NCBI GenBank assembly: GCA_027574665.1
Contig: CM050677.1
Coordinates: 1,745,273 to 1,809,272, forward strand
Source of the DNA: Rhynochetos jubatus
Lineage: Eukaryota; Chordata; Aves; Eurypygiformes; Rhynochetidae
Direction of reading: 5' to 3'
DNA length: 64,000 nucleotides
Position numbers and translations under genes: made by a program. The notes under the pieces are model-generated. The model worked only from the letters and a program-made list of their open reading frames with translations, ran no database searches and was not told where the DNA came from. This document shows, one piece after another, positions 1 through 10,500 of the stretch (position 1 is its first letter; every line of letters begins with the position of its first letter).

Positions 1-437
1 CCATCTGAAGCAGCACTGTAATGCGACCAAACAGAAAGAGTTAGGAGAGAATTTCTTGTCCCTTCTTGCTGCGCCTTTGCAGAGCACTGCGTGCCAGAGC
101 AGCCGGACCGCTGTGTTGCTTGCAATCTCCAGTTCCAACAGTGCCACAGTTCCTCGGCAACAGAAAGAGCTAGGAAGGAATTGCTTGCGCTGTTTTCTCT
201 CGCTGTGCTCTAGCAGTTCGTTCCCTTTTCGGCAGAGCGCGGGACTGCTTGCAAAGCTTAGAAACAAACCTCTCCCTTTTCCTCCAAAAGGGAAAGAGCT
301 ACGAGGGAATTTCTTAGCGAAACCTTGTTTGTTTTGGCAGAGCACTGCATGCCTCTTAAGACAGAGCTCTGTATCCCCGGGAAAGTCGAAATCCACAGGG
401 TCACCTTCTCTGTGCTAACAGGCTCGGAGAGGCTCGA
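1..437. repeat. Partial unit at left edge of window
   Basis: This is p36-p472 of a unit whose first 35 bases lie outside the window. It begins CCATCTGAAG, so it carries C at p36 (normally A), the rare variant also found in units 30174, 31590, 33478, 33950, 36782 and 37254. It also has the TTGCGC form at p222. The array evidently continues to the left of the window. Confidence 0.95.
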
Positions 438-504
438 ATGCGCGGCTCGTTGAAGCGTCTGCCCGAACACGGACATCTGAAGCAGCACTGTAATGCGACC
501 AAAC

Positions 505-633
505 AGAAAGAGTTAGGAGAGAATTTCTTGTCCCTTCTTGCTGCGCCCTTGCAGAGCACTGCGTGCCAGAGCAGCCGGACCGCTGTGTTGCTTGCAATCT
601 CCAGTTCCAACAGTGCCACAGTTCCTCGGCAAC
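505..633. repeat. Internal sub-repeat S1 (p68-196)
   Basis: First of three degenerate 129-bp sub-repeats within a unit. Its anchor AGAAAGAGTTAGGAG continues to GAATT at 521. It contains AGCACTGCGTGCC near 555 and GCTTGCAA at 590. The anchor matches that of S2 at 18 of 21 positions at a spacing of exactly 129 bp. The same layout recurs in every unit. Confidence 0.75.
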
Positions 634-762
634 AGAAAGAGCTAGGAAGGAATTGCTTACGCTGTTTTCTCTCGCTGTGCTCTAGCAGTTCGTTCCCTTT
701 TCGGCAGAGCGCGGGACTGCTTGCAAAGCTTAGAAACAAACCTCTCCCTTTTCCTCCAAAAG
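634..762. repeat. Internal sub-repeat S2 (p197-325)
   Basis: Second 129-bp sub-repeat. AAAGAG at 636, GAATT at 650, AGCAGTTCGTTCC at 684, GCTTGCAA at 719 and TTCCTC at 751 each lie exactly 129 bp after a related element in S1 or just before it (507, 521, 555, 590, 622). S2 carries most of the variable sites of the array, including p227 (G lost in three units), p247 and p262. Confidence 0.75.
699..716 (+). other. CENP-B-box-like sequence, plus strand (p262-279)
   Basis: The sequence reads TTTCGGCAGAGCGCGGGA. The established CENP-B box core is nTTCGnnnnAnnCGGGn. Here TTCG, the central A and CGGG are all present in order, but three bases instead of two separate A from CGGG, so the box is one base too long. 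It recurs in nearly every unit. Unit 4214 has TTCA in place of TTCG and unit 46694 has TGGG in place of CGGG. Where p262 is C the first base is still a pyrimidine, as in the consensus. Binding by a CENP-B protein is unproven and the extra base argues against it. Confidence 0.35.
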
Positions 763-770
763 GGAAAGAG
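741..770. other. Y17/R13 tract with perfect 8-bp hairpin
   Basis: A run of 17 pyrimidines (741-757) is followed directly by 13 purines (758-770). TCCCTTTT at 745-752 pairs with AAAAGGGA at 758-765 around a 5-base loop CCTCC. Variants at p304 (C to G) and p320 (loop C to A) leave the stem intact. Unit 26398 has CCCTATTCC and loses one stem pair. There is no sign that this is a transcription terminator of a gene. Confidence 0.6.
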
Positions 771-818
771 CTACGAGGGAATTTCTTAGGGAAACCTTGT
801 TTGTTTTGGCAGAGCACT

Positions 819-853
819 GCATGCCTCTTAAGACAGAGCTCTGTATCCCCGGG
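819..853. other. Cluster of four palindromes
   Basis: Four perfect palindromes fill 35 bp: GCATGC (819-824), TCTTAAGA (826-833), ACAGAGCTCTGT (833-844) and CCCGGG (848-853). The cluster is preserved in almost every unit. Units with G at p407 shorten the 12-bp palindrome to 10 bp and gain GGATCC. Short dyads of this kind can form cruciforms, but whether these do is not shown by sequence. Confidence 0.7.
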
Positions 854-863
854 AAAGTCGAAA
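847..863 (-). other. CENP-B-box-like sequence, minus strand (p410-426)
   Basis: Read on the minus strand this is TTTCGACTTTCCCGGGG. It has TTCG and CGGG at exactly the spacing of the CENP-B box, that is 8 of the 9 core bases. The central core A is replaced by T. The sequence is almost invariant over the array; units 51886 and 53773 carry one change (AAAGTCG to AAGGTCG) at a non-core base. A rough chance estimate for a site with at most one core mismatch on either strand of a 472-bp unit is about 0.1, so the match alone is weak evidence. Confidence 0.35.
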
Positions 864-891
864 TCCACAGGGTCACCTTCTCTGTGCTAAC

Positions 892-976
892 AGGCTCGGA
901 GAGGCTCGAATGCGCGGCTCGTTGAAGCGTCTGCCCGAACACGGACATCTGAAGCAGCACTGTAATGCGACCAAAC
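892..976. repeat. Non-repeated 85-bp segment of the unit
   Basis: Segment between S3 of one unit and S1 of the next (p455-472 plus p1-67). Three sub-repeats of 129 bp plus these 85 bp make 472 bp. It holds three copies of GGCTCG at 893, 903 and 916. The first is altered in units with C at p462, the second in units with G at p470. I see no convincing alignment to S1-S3, so it may be a decayed fourth copy or unrelated sequence. Confidence 0.6.
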
Positions 977-1853
977 AGAAAGAGTTAGGAGAGAATTTCT
1001 TGTCCCTTCTTGCTGCGCCCTTGCAGAGCACTGCGTGCCAGAGCAGCCGGACCGCTGTGTTGCTTGCAATCTCCAGTTCCAACAGTGCCACAGTTCCTCG
1101 GCAACAGAAAGAGCTAGGAAGGAATTGCTTACGCTGTTTTCTCTCGCTGTGCTCTAGCAGTTCGTTCCCTTTTCGGCAGAGCGCGGGACCGCTTGCAAAG
1201 CTTAGAAACAAACCTCTCCCTTTTCCTCCAAAAGGGAAAGAGCTACGAGGGAATTTCTTAGCGAAACACTGTTTGTTTTGGCAGAGCACTGCATGCCTCT
1301 TAAGACAGAGCTCTGTATCCCCGGGAAAGTCGAAATCCACAGGGTCACCTTCCCTGTGCTAACAGGCTCGGAGAGGCTCGAATGCGCGGCTCGTTGAAGC
1401 GTCTGCCCGAACACGGACATCTGAAGCAGCACTGTAATGCGACCAAACAGAAAGAGTTAGGAGAGAATTTCTTGTCCCTTCTTGCTGCGCCTTTGCAGAG
1501 CACTGCGTGCCAGAGCAGCCGGACCGCTGTGTTGCTTGCAATCTCCAGTTCCAACAGTGCCACAGTTCCTCGGCAACAGAAAGAGCTAGGAAGGAATTGC
1601 TTACGCTGTTTTCTCTCGCTGTGCTCTAGCAGTTCGTTCCCTTTTCGGCAGAGCGCGGGACCGCTTGCAAAGCTTAGAAACAAACCTCTCCCTTTTCCTC
1701 CAAAAGGGAAAGAGCTACGAGGGAATTTCTTAGCGAAACACTGTTTGTTTTGGCAGAGCACTGCATGCCTCTTAAGACAGAGCTCTGTATCCCCGGGAAA
1801 GTCGAAATCCACAGGGTCACCTTCTGTGTGCTAACAGGCTCGCAGAGGCTCGA

Positions 1854-2325
1854 ATGCGCGGCTCGTTGAAGCGTCTGCCCGAACACGGACATCTGAAGCA
1901 TCACTGTAATGCGACCAAACAGAAAGAGTTAGGAGAGAATTTCTTGTCCCTTCTTGCTGCGCCTTTGCAGAGCACTGCGTGCCAGAGCAGCCGGATCGCT
2001 GTCTTGCTTGCAATCTCCAGTTCCAACAGTGCCACAGTTCCTCGGCAACAGAAAGAGCTAGGAAGGAATTGCTTACGCTGTTTTCTCTCGCTGTGCTCTA
2101 GCAGTTCGTTCCCTTTTCGGCAGAGCGCGGGACCGCTTGCAAAGCTTAGAAACAAAGCTCTCCCTTTTCCTCCAAAAGGGAAAGAGCTACGAGGGACTTT
2201 CTTAGGGAAACCTTGTTTGTTTTGGCAGAGCACTGCATGCCTCTTAAGACAGAGCTCTGTATCCCCGGGAAAGTCGAAATCCACAGGGTCACCTTCTCTG
2301 TGCTAACAGGCTCGGAGAGGCTCGA
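1854..2325. repeat. Left-flank unit with right-end markers
   Basis: This unit combines T at p48 (AGCATCAC), C at p150 (GTCTTG), G at p304, C at p344 (GGACTTTC), G at p353, and in the preceding junction G at p445 and C at p462. All except p304 are rare in 7990-46202 but common in 47.6-64 kb. It looks like a member or recombinant of the right-end family lying near the left edge. Confidence 0.7.
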
Positions 2326-5300
2326 ATGCGCGGCTCGTTGAAGCGTCTGCCCGAACACGGACATCTGAAGCAGCACTGTAATGCGACCAAACAGAAAGAG
2401 TTAGGAGACAATTTCTTGTCCCTTCTTGCTGCGCCTTTGCAGAGCACTGCGTGCCAGAGCAGCCGGATCGCTGTGTTGCTTGCAATCTCCAGTTCCAACA
2501 GTGCCACAGTTCCTCGGCAACAGAAAGAGCTAGGAAGGAATTGCTTACGCTGTTTTCTCTCGCTGTGCTCTAGCAGTTCGTTCCCTTTTCGGCAGAGCGC
2601 GGGACCGCTTGCAAAACCTAGAAACAAACCTCTCCCTTTTCCTCCAAAAGGGAAAGAGCTACGAGGGAATTTCTTAGCGAAACCTTGTTTGTTTTGGCAG
2701 AGCACTGCATGCCTCTTAAGACAGAGCTCTGTATCCCCGGGAAAGTCGAAATCCACAGGGTCACCTTCTCTGTGCTAACAGGCTCGGAGAGGCTCGAATG
2801 CGCGGCTCGTTGAAGCGTCTGCCCGAACACGGACATCTGAAGCAGCACTGTAATGCGACCAAACAGAAAGAGTTAGGAGAGAATTTCTTGTCCCTTCTTG
2901 CTGCGCCTTTGCAGAGCACTGCGTGCCAGAGCAGCCGGACTGCTGTGTTGCTTGCAATCTCCAGTTCCAACAGTGCCACAGTTCCTCGGCAACAGAAAGA
3001 GCTAGGAAGGAATTGCTTACGCTGTTTTCTCTCGCTGTGCTCTAGCAGTTCGTTCCCTTTTCGGCAGAGCGCGGGACCGCTTGCAAAGCTTAGAAACAAA
3101 CCTCTCCCTTTTCCTCCAAAAGGGAAAGAGCTACGAGGGAATTTCTTAGCGAAACCTTGTTTGTTTTGGCAGAGCACTGCATGCCTCTTAAGACAGAGCT
3201 CTGTATCCCCGGGAAAGTCGAAATCCACAGGGTCACCTTCTCTGTGCTAACAGGCTCGGAGAGGCTGGAATGCGCGGCTCGTTGAAGCGTCTGCCCGAAC
3301 ACGGACATCTGAAGCAGCACTGTAATGCGACCAAACAGAAAGAGTTAGGAGAGAATTTCTTGTCCCTTCTTGCTGCGCCTTTGCAGAGCACTGCGTGCCA
3401 GAGCAGCCGGACCGCTGTGTTGCTTGCAATCTCCAGTTCCAACAGTGCCACAGTTCCTCGGCAACAGAAAGAGCTAGGAAGGAATTGCTTACGCTGTTTT
3501 CTCTCGCTGTGCTCTAGCAGTTCGTTCCCTTTTCGGCAGAGCGCGGGACCGCTTGCAAAGCTTAGAAACAAACCTCTCCCTTTTCCTCCAAAAGGGAAAG
3601 AGCTACGAGGGAATTTCTTAGCGAAACACTGTTTGTTTTGGCAGAGCACTGCATGCCTCTTAAGACAGAGCTCTGTATCCCCGGGAAAGTCGAAATCCAC
3701 AGGGTCACCTTCTCTGTGCTAACAGGCTCGGAGAGGCTCGAATGCGCGGCTTGTTGAAGCGTCTGCCCGAACACGGACATCTGAAGCAGCACTGTAATGC
3801 GACCAAACAGGAAGAGTTAGGAGAGAATTTCTTGTCCCTTCTTGCTGCGCCTTTGCAGAGCACTGCGTGCCAGAGCAGCCGGATCGCTGTGTTGCTTGCA
3901 ATCTCCAGTTCCAACAGTGCCACAGTTCCTCGGCAACAGAAAGAGCTAGGAAGGAATTGCTTACGCTGTTTTCTCTCGCTGTGCTCTAGCAGTTCGTTCC
4001 CTTTTCGGCAGAGCGCGGGACCGCTTGCAAAGCTTAGAAACAAACCTCTCCCTTTTCCTCCAAAAGGGAAAGAGCTACGAGAGAATTTCTTAGTGAAACC
4101 TTGTTTGTTTTGGCAGAGCACTGCATGCCTCTTAAGACAGAGCTCTGTATCCCCGGGAAAGTCGAAATCCACAGGGTCACCTTCTCTGTGCTAACAGGCT
4201 CGGAGAGGCTCGAATGCGCGGCTCGTTGAAGCGTCTGCCCGAACACGGACATCTAAAGCAGCACTGTAATGCGACCAAACAGAAAGAGTTAGGAGAGAAT
4301 TTCTTGTCCCTTCTTGCTGCGCCTTTGCAGAGCACTGCGTGCCAGAGCAGCCGGATCGCTGTGTTGCTTGCAATCTCCAGTTCCAACAGTGCCACAGTTC
4401 CTCGGCAACAGAAAGAGCTAGGAAGGAATTGCTTACGCTCTTTTCTCTCGCTGTGCTCTAGCAGTTCGTTCCCTTTTCAGCAGAGCGCGGGACCGCTTGC
4501 AAAGCTTAGAAACAAACCTCTCCCTTTTCCTCCAAAAGGGAAAGAGCTGCGAGAGAATTTCTTAGTGAAACCTTGTTTGTTTTGGCAGAGCACTGCATGC
4601 CTCTTAAGACAGAGCTCTGTATCCCCGGGAAAGTCGAAATCCACAAGGTCACCTTCTCTGTGCTAACAGGCTCGCAGAGGCTCGAATGCGCGGCTCGTTG
4701 AAGCGTCTGCCCGAACACGGACATCTAAAGCAGCACTGTAATGCGACCAAACAGAAAGAGTTAGGAGAGAATTTCTTGTCCCTTCTTGCTGCGCCTTTGC
4801 AGAGCACTGCGTGCCAGAGCAGCCGGATCGCTGTGTTGCTTGCAATCTCCAGTTCCAACAGTGCCACAGTTCCTCGGCAACAGAAAGAGCTAGGAAGGAA
4901 TTGCTTACGCTCTTTTCTCTCGCTGTGCTCTAGCAGTTCGTTCCCTTTTCGGCAGAGCGCGGGACCGCTTGCAAAGCTTAGAAACAAACCTCTCCCTTTT
5001 CCTCCAAAAGGGAAAGAGCTACGAGAGAATTTCTTAGCGAAACCTTGTTTGTTTTGGCAGAGCACTGCATGCCTCTTAAGACAGAGCTCTGTATCCCCGG
5101 GAAAGTCGAAATCCACAGGGTCACCTTCTCTGTGCTAACAGGCTCGCAGAGGCTGGAATGCGCGGCTCGTTGAAGCGTCTGCCCGAACACGGACATCCGA
5201 AGCAGCACTGTAATGCGACCAAACAGAAAGAGTTAGGAGAGAATTTCTTGTCCCTTCTTGCTGCGCCCTTGCAGAGCACTGCGTGCCAGAGCAGCCGGAT

Positions 5301-7517
5301 CGCTGTGTTGCTTGCAATCTCCAGTTCCAACAGTGCCACAGTTCCTCGGCAACAGAAAGAGCTAGGAAGGAATTGCTTACGCTGTTTTCTCTCGCTGTGC
5401 TCTAGCAGTTCGTTCCCTTTTCGGCAGAGCGCGGGACCGCTTGCAAAGCTTAGAAACAAACCTCTCCCTTTTCCTCCAAAAGGGAAAGAGCTACGAGGGA
5501 ATTTCTTAGCGAAACCTTGTTTGTTTTGGCAGAGCACTGCATGCCTCTTAAGACAGAGCTCTGTATCCCCGGGAAAGTCGAAATCCACAGGGTCACCTTC
5601 TCTGTGCTAACAGGCTCGGAGAGGCTCGAATGCGCGGCTCGTTGAAGCGTCTGCCCGAACACGGACATCTGAAGCAGCACTGTAATGCGACCAAACAGAA
5701 AGAGTTAGGAGAGAATTTCTTGTCCCTTCTTGCTGCGCCTTTGCAGAGCACTGCGTGCCAGAGCAGCCGGACCGCTGTGTTGCTTGCAATCTCCAGTTCC
5801 AACAGTGCCACAGTTCCTCGGCAACAGAAAGAGCTAGGAAGGAATTGCTTACGCTGTTTTCTCTCGCTGTGCTCTAGCAGTTCGTTCCCTTTTCGGCAGA
5901 GCGCGGGACCGCTTGCAGAGCTTAGAAACAAAGCTCTCCCTTTTCCTCAAAAAGGGAAAGAGCTACGAGGGAATTTCTTAGCGAAACCTTGTTTGTTTTG
6001 GCAGAGCACTGCATGCCTCTTAAGACAGAGCTCTGTATCCCCGGGAAAGTCGAAATCCACAAGGTCACCTTCTCTGTGCTAACAGGCTCGCAGAGGCTCG
6101 AATGCGCGGCTCGTTGAAGCGTCTGCCCGAACACGGACATCTAAAGCAGCACTGTAATGCGACCAAACAGAAAGAGTTAGGAGAGAATTTCTTGTCCCTT
6201 CTTGCTGCGCCTTTGCAGATCACTGCGTGCCAGAGCAGCCGGATCGCTGTGTTGCTTGCAATCTCCAGTTCCAACAGTGCCACAGTTCCTCGGCAACAGA
6301 AAGAGCTAGGAAGGAATTGCTTACGCTCTTTTCTCTCGCTGTGCTCTAGCAGTTCGTTCCCTTTTCGGCAGAGCGCGGGACCGCTTGCAAAGCTTAGAAA
6401 CAAACCTCTCCCTTTTCCTCCAAAAGGGAAAGAGCTACGAGGGAATTTCTTAGCGAAACCTTGTTTGTTTTGGCAGAGCACTGCATGCCTCTTAAGACAG
6501 AGCTCTGTATCCCCGGGAAAGTCGAAATCCACAGGGTCACCTTCTCTGTGCTAACAGGCTCGGAGAGGCTCGAATGCGCGGCTCGTTGAAGCGTCTGCCC
6601 GAACACGGACATCTGAAGCAGCACTGTAATGCGACCAAACAGAAAGAGTTAGGAGAGAATTTCTTGTCCCTTCTTGCTGCGCCTTTGCAGAGCACTGCGT
6701 GCCAGAGCAGCCGGACCGCTGTGTTGCTTGCAATCTCCAGTTCCAACAGTGCCACAGTTCCTCGGCAACAGAAAGAGCTAGGAAGGAATTGCTTACGCTG
6801 TTTTCTCTCGCTGTGCTCTAGCAGTTCGTTCCCTTTTCGGCAGAGCGCGGGACCGCTTGCAAAGCTTAGAAACAAAGCTCTCCCTTTTCCTCCAAAAGGG
6901 AAAGAGCTACGAGGGAATTTCTTAGCGAAACCTTGTTTGTTTTGGCAGAGCACTGCATGCCTCTTAAGACAGAGCTCTGTATCCCCGGGAAAGTCGAAAT
7001 CCACAGGGTCACCTTCTCTGTGCTAACAGGCTCGGAGAGGCTCGAATGCGCGGCTCGTTGAAGCGTCTGCCCGAACACGGACATCTGAAGCAGCACTGTA
7101 ATGCGACCAAACAGAAAGAGTTAGGAGAGAATTTCTTGTCCCTTCTTGCTGCGCCTTTGCAGAGCACTGCGTGCCAGAGCAGCCGGATCGCTGTGTTGCT
7201 TGCAATCTCCAGTTCCAACAGTGCCACAGTTCCTCGGCAACAGAAAGAGCTAGGAAGGAATTGCTTACGCTGTTTTCTCTCGCTGTGCTCTAGCAGTTCG
7301 TTCCCTTTTCGGCAGAGCGCGGGACCGCTTGCAAAGCTTAGAAACAAACCTCTCCCTTTTCCTCCAAAAGGGAAAGAGCTACGAGGGAATTTCTTAGCGA
7401 AACCTTGTTTGTTTTGGCAGAGCACTGCATGCCTCTTAAGACAGAGCTCTGTATCCCCGGGAAAGTCGAAATCCACAGGGTCACCTTCTCTGTGCTAACA
7501 GGCTCGGAGAGGCTCGA

Positions 7518-10500
7518 ATGCGCGGCTCGTTGAAGCGTCTGCCCGAACACGGACATCTGAAGCAGCACTGTAATGCGACCAAACAGAAAGAGTTAGGAGA
7601 GAATTTCTTGTCCCTTCTTGCTGCGCCTTTGCAGAGCACTGCGTGCCAGAGCAGCCGGACCGCTGTGTTGCTTGCAATCTCCAGTTCCAACAGTGCCACA
7701 GTTCCTCGGCAACAGAAAGAGCTAGGAAGGAATTGCTTACGCTGTTTTCTCTCGCTGTGCTCTAGCAGTTCGTTCCCTTTTCGGCAGAGCGCGGGACCGC
7801 TTGCAAAGCTTAGAAACAGACCTCTCCCTTTTCCTCCAAAAGGGAAAGAGCTACGAGAGAATTTCTTAGGGAAACCTTGTTTGTTTTGGCAGAGCACTGC
7901 ATGCCTCTTAAGACAGAGCTCTGTATCCCCGGGAAAGTCGAAATCCACAGGGTCACCTTCTCTGTGCTAACAGGCTCGGAGAGGCTCGAATGCGCGGCTC
8001 GTTGAAGCGTCTGCCCGAACACGGACATCTGAAGCAGCACTGTAATGCGACCAAACAGAAAGAGTTAGGAGAGAATTTCTTGTCCCTTCTTGCTGCGCCT
8101 TTGCAGAGCACTGCGTGCCAGAGCAGCCGGATCGCTGTGTTGCTTGCAATCTCCAGTTCCAACAGTGCCACAGTTCCTCGGCAACAGAAAGAGCTAGGAA
8201 GGAATTGCTTGCGCTGTTTTCTCTCGCTGTGCTCTCGCAGTTCGTTCCCTTTTCGGCAGAGCGCGGGACCGCTTGCAAAGCTTAGAAACAAACCTCTCCC
8301 TTTTCCTCCAAAAGGGAAAGAGCTACGAGGGAATTTCTTAGCGAAACCTTGTTTGTTTTGGCAGAGCACTGCATGCCTCTTAAGACAGAGCTCTGTATCC
8401 CCGGGAAAGTCGAAATCCACAGGGTCACCTTCTCTGTGCTAACAGGCTCGGAGAGGCTGGAATGCGCGGCTCGTTGAAGCGTCTGCCCGAACACGGACAT
8501 CTGAAGCAGCACTGTAATGCGACCAAACAGAAAGAGTTAGGAGAGAATTTCTTGTCCCTTCTTGCTGCGCCTTTGCAGAGCACTGCGTGCCAGAGCAGCC
8601 GGACCGCTGTGTTGCTTGCAATCTCCAGTTCCAACAGTGCCACAGTTCCTCGGCAACAGAAAGAGCTAGGAAGGAATTGCTTACGCTGTTTTCTCTCGCT
8701 GTGCTCTCGCAGTTCGTTCCCTCTTCGGCAGAGCGCGGGACCGCTTGCAAAGCTTAGAAACAAACCTCTCCCTTTTCCTCCAAAAGGGAAAGAGCTACGA
8801 GGGAATTTCTTAGCGAAACCTTGTTTGTTTTGGCAGAGCACTGCATGCCTCTTAAGACAGAGCTCTGTATCCCCGGGAAAGTCGAAATCCACAGGGTCAC
8901 CTTCTCTGTGCTAACAGGCTCGGAGAGGCTCGAATGCGCGGCTCGTTGAAGCGTCTGCCCGAACACGGACATCCGAAGCAGCACTGTAATGCGACCAAAC
9001 AGAAAGAGTTAGGAGAGAATTTCTTGTCCCTTCTTGCTGCGCCTTTGCAGAGCACTGCGTGCCAGAGCAGCCGGATCGCTGTGTTGCTTGCAATCTCCAG
9101 TTCCAACAGTGCCACAGTTCCTCGGCAACAGAAAGAGCTAGGAAGGAATTGCTTACGCTGTTTTCTCTCGCTGTGCTCTCGCAGTTCGTTCCCTTTTCGG
9201 CAGAGCGCGGGACCGCTTGCAAAGCTTAGAAACAAACCTCTCCCTTTTCCTCCAAAAGGGAAAGAGCTACGAGGGAATTTCTTAGCGAAACCTTGTTTGT
9301 TTTGGCAGAGCACTGCATGCCTCTTAAGACAGAGCTCTGTATCCCCGGGAAAGTCGAAATCCACAGGGTCACCTTCTCTGTGCTAACAGGCTCGGAGAGG
9401 CTGGAATGCGCGGCTCGTTGAAGCGTCTGCCCGAACACGGACATCTGAAGCAGCACTGTAATGCCACCAAACAGAAAGAGTTAGGAGAGAATTTCTTGTC
9501 CCTTCTTGCTGCGCCTTTGCAGAGCACTGCGTGCCAGAGCAGCCGGACCGCTGTGTTGCTTGCAATCTCCAGTTCCAACAGTGCCACAGTTCCTCGGCAA
9601 CAGAAAGAGCTAGGAAGGAATTGCTTACGCTGTTTTCTCTCGCTGTGCTCTCGCAGTTCGTTCCCTTTTCGGCAGAGCGCGGGACCGCTTGCAAAGCTTA
9701 GAAACAAACCTCTCCCTTTTCCTCCAAAAGGGAAAGAGCTACGAGGGAATTTCTTAGTGAAACCTTGTTTGTTTTGGCAGAGCACTGCATGCCTCTTAAG
9801 ACAGAGCTCTGTATCCCCGGGAAAGTCGAAATCCACAGGGTCACCTTCTCTGTGCTAACAGGCTCGGAGAGGCTGGAATGCGCGGCTCGTTGAAGCGTCT
9901 GCCCGAACACGGACATCTGAAGCAGCACTGTAATGCGACCAAACAGAAAGAGTTAGGAGACAATTTCTTGTCCCTTCTTGCTGCGCCTTTGCAGAGCACT
10001 GCGTGCCAGAGCAGCCGGATCGCTGTGTTGCTTGCAATCTCCAGTTCCAAGAGTGCCACAGTTCCTCGGCAACAGAAAGAGCTAGGAAGGAATTGCTTAC
10101 GCTGTTTTCTCTCGCTGTGCTCTAGCAGTTCGTTCCCTTTTCGGCAGAGCGCGGGACCGCTTGCAAAGCTTAGAAACAAACCTCTCCCTTTTCCTCCAAA
10201 AGGGAAAGAGCTACGAGGGAATTTCTTAGCGAAACCTTGTTTGTTTTGGCAGAGCACTGCATGCCTCTTAAGACAGAGCTCTGTATCCCCGGGAAAGTCG
10301 AAATCCACAGGGTCACCTTCTCTGTGCTAACAGGCTCGGAGAGGCTGGAATGCGCGGCTCGTTGAAGCGTCTGCCCGAACACGGACATCCGAAGCAGCAC
10401 TGTAATGCGACCAAACAGAAAGAGTTAGGAGAGAATTTCTTGTCCCTTCTTGCTGCGCCTTTGCAGAGCACTGCGTGCCAGAGCAGCCGGATCGCTGTGT

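Larger units (their letters stand above)
763..891. repeat. Internal sub-repeat S3 (p326-454)
   Basis: Third 129-bp sub-repeat. AAAGAG at 765 and GAATT at 779 are exactly 129 bp after their S2 counterparts, and GCAGAGCACTGC at 809 is 258 bp after the same 12-mer in S1 at 551. The anchor differs from that of S2 at 3 of 21 positions. Its second half (after about 825) diverges from S1 and S2 and holds the palindrome cluster and the minus-strand CENP-B-box-like sequence. Confidence 0.7.
438..909. repeat. Reference unit with table of diagnostic positions
   Basis: First complete unit, used to number p1-p472. Diagnostic sites, common base then variant: p34 G/A; p36 A/C; p41 T/C (ATCCGAAG); p42 G/A (ATCTAAAG); p48 G/T; p55 A/T; p70 A/G; p84 G/C; p93 G/C; p111 T/C; p143 C/T; p150 G/C; p160 A/G; p222 A/G; p223 C/G; p224 G/C; p227 G/C or deleted; p247 A/C; p262 T/C; p302 A/G; p304 C/G; p320 C/A; p341 G/A; p344 A/C; p353 C/G/T; p359-360 CT/AC; p362 G/C; p407 T/G; p444 T/C; p445 C/G; p452 A/G; p462 G/C; p470 C/G. 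Combinations of these sites define unit types and the higher-order order described in the other entries. Confidence 0.9.
1..7989. repeat. Left flank zone, p247 = A
   Basis: Sixteen complete units plus the left partial unit, all with TCTAGCAG at p247. Features: G at p70 and T at p353 in 3742; A at p42 in 4214, 4686 and 6102; C at p227 in the same three; C at p462 before 1854, 4686, 5158 and 6102; C at p41 only in 5158. No clear multi-unit period is visible, although 4214 and 4686 are close relatives. Unit 7518 also belongs to the duplicated block described separately. Confidence 0.8.

Noticed and set aside
438..890. Plus-strand 150-codon frame in each unit as a tandem gene family
   Set aside because: The unit is 472 bp, so the frame is not continuous; variants are mainly residue-changing; the frame is broken in 29702, 51886, 53773 and 55188; no domain is recognisable and no promoter or polyadenylation signal is visible.
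903..913. RNA polymerase III B-box (GGCTCGAATGC against GGTTCGANNCC)
   Set aside because: Two mismatches at core positions, no A-box at a suitable distance upstream, and units with G at p470 destroy it.
873..1340. Minus-strand 155-codon, Cys- and Arg-rich frame as a secreted or DNA-binding protein family
   Set aside because: It spans the unit junction, is antisense to another equally open frame, and its Cys spacing follows from the nucleotide repeats. No known motif was recognised.
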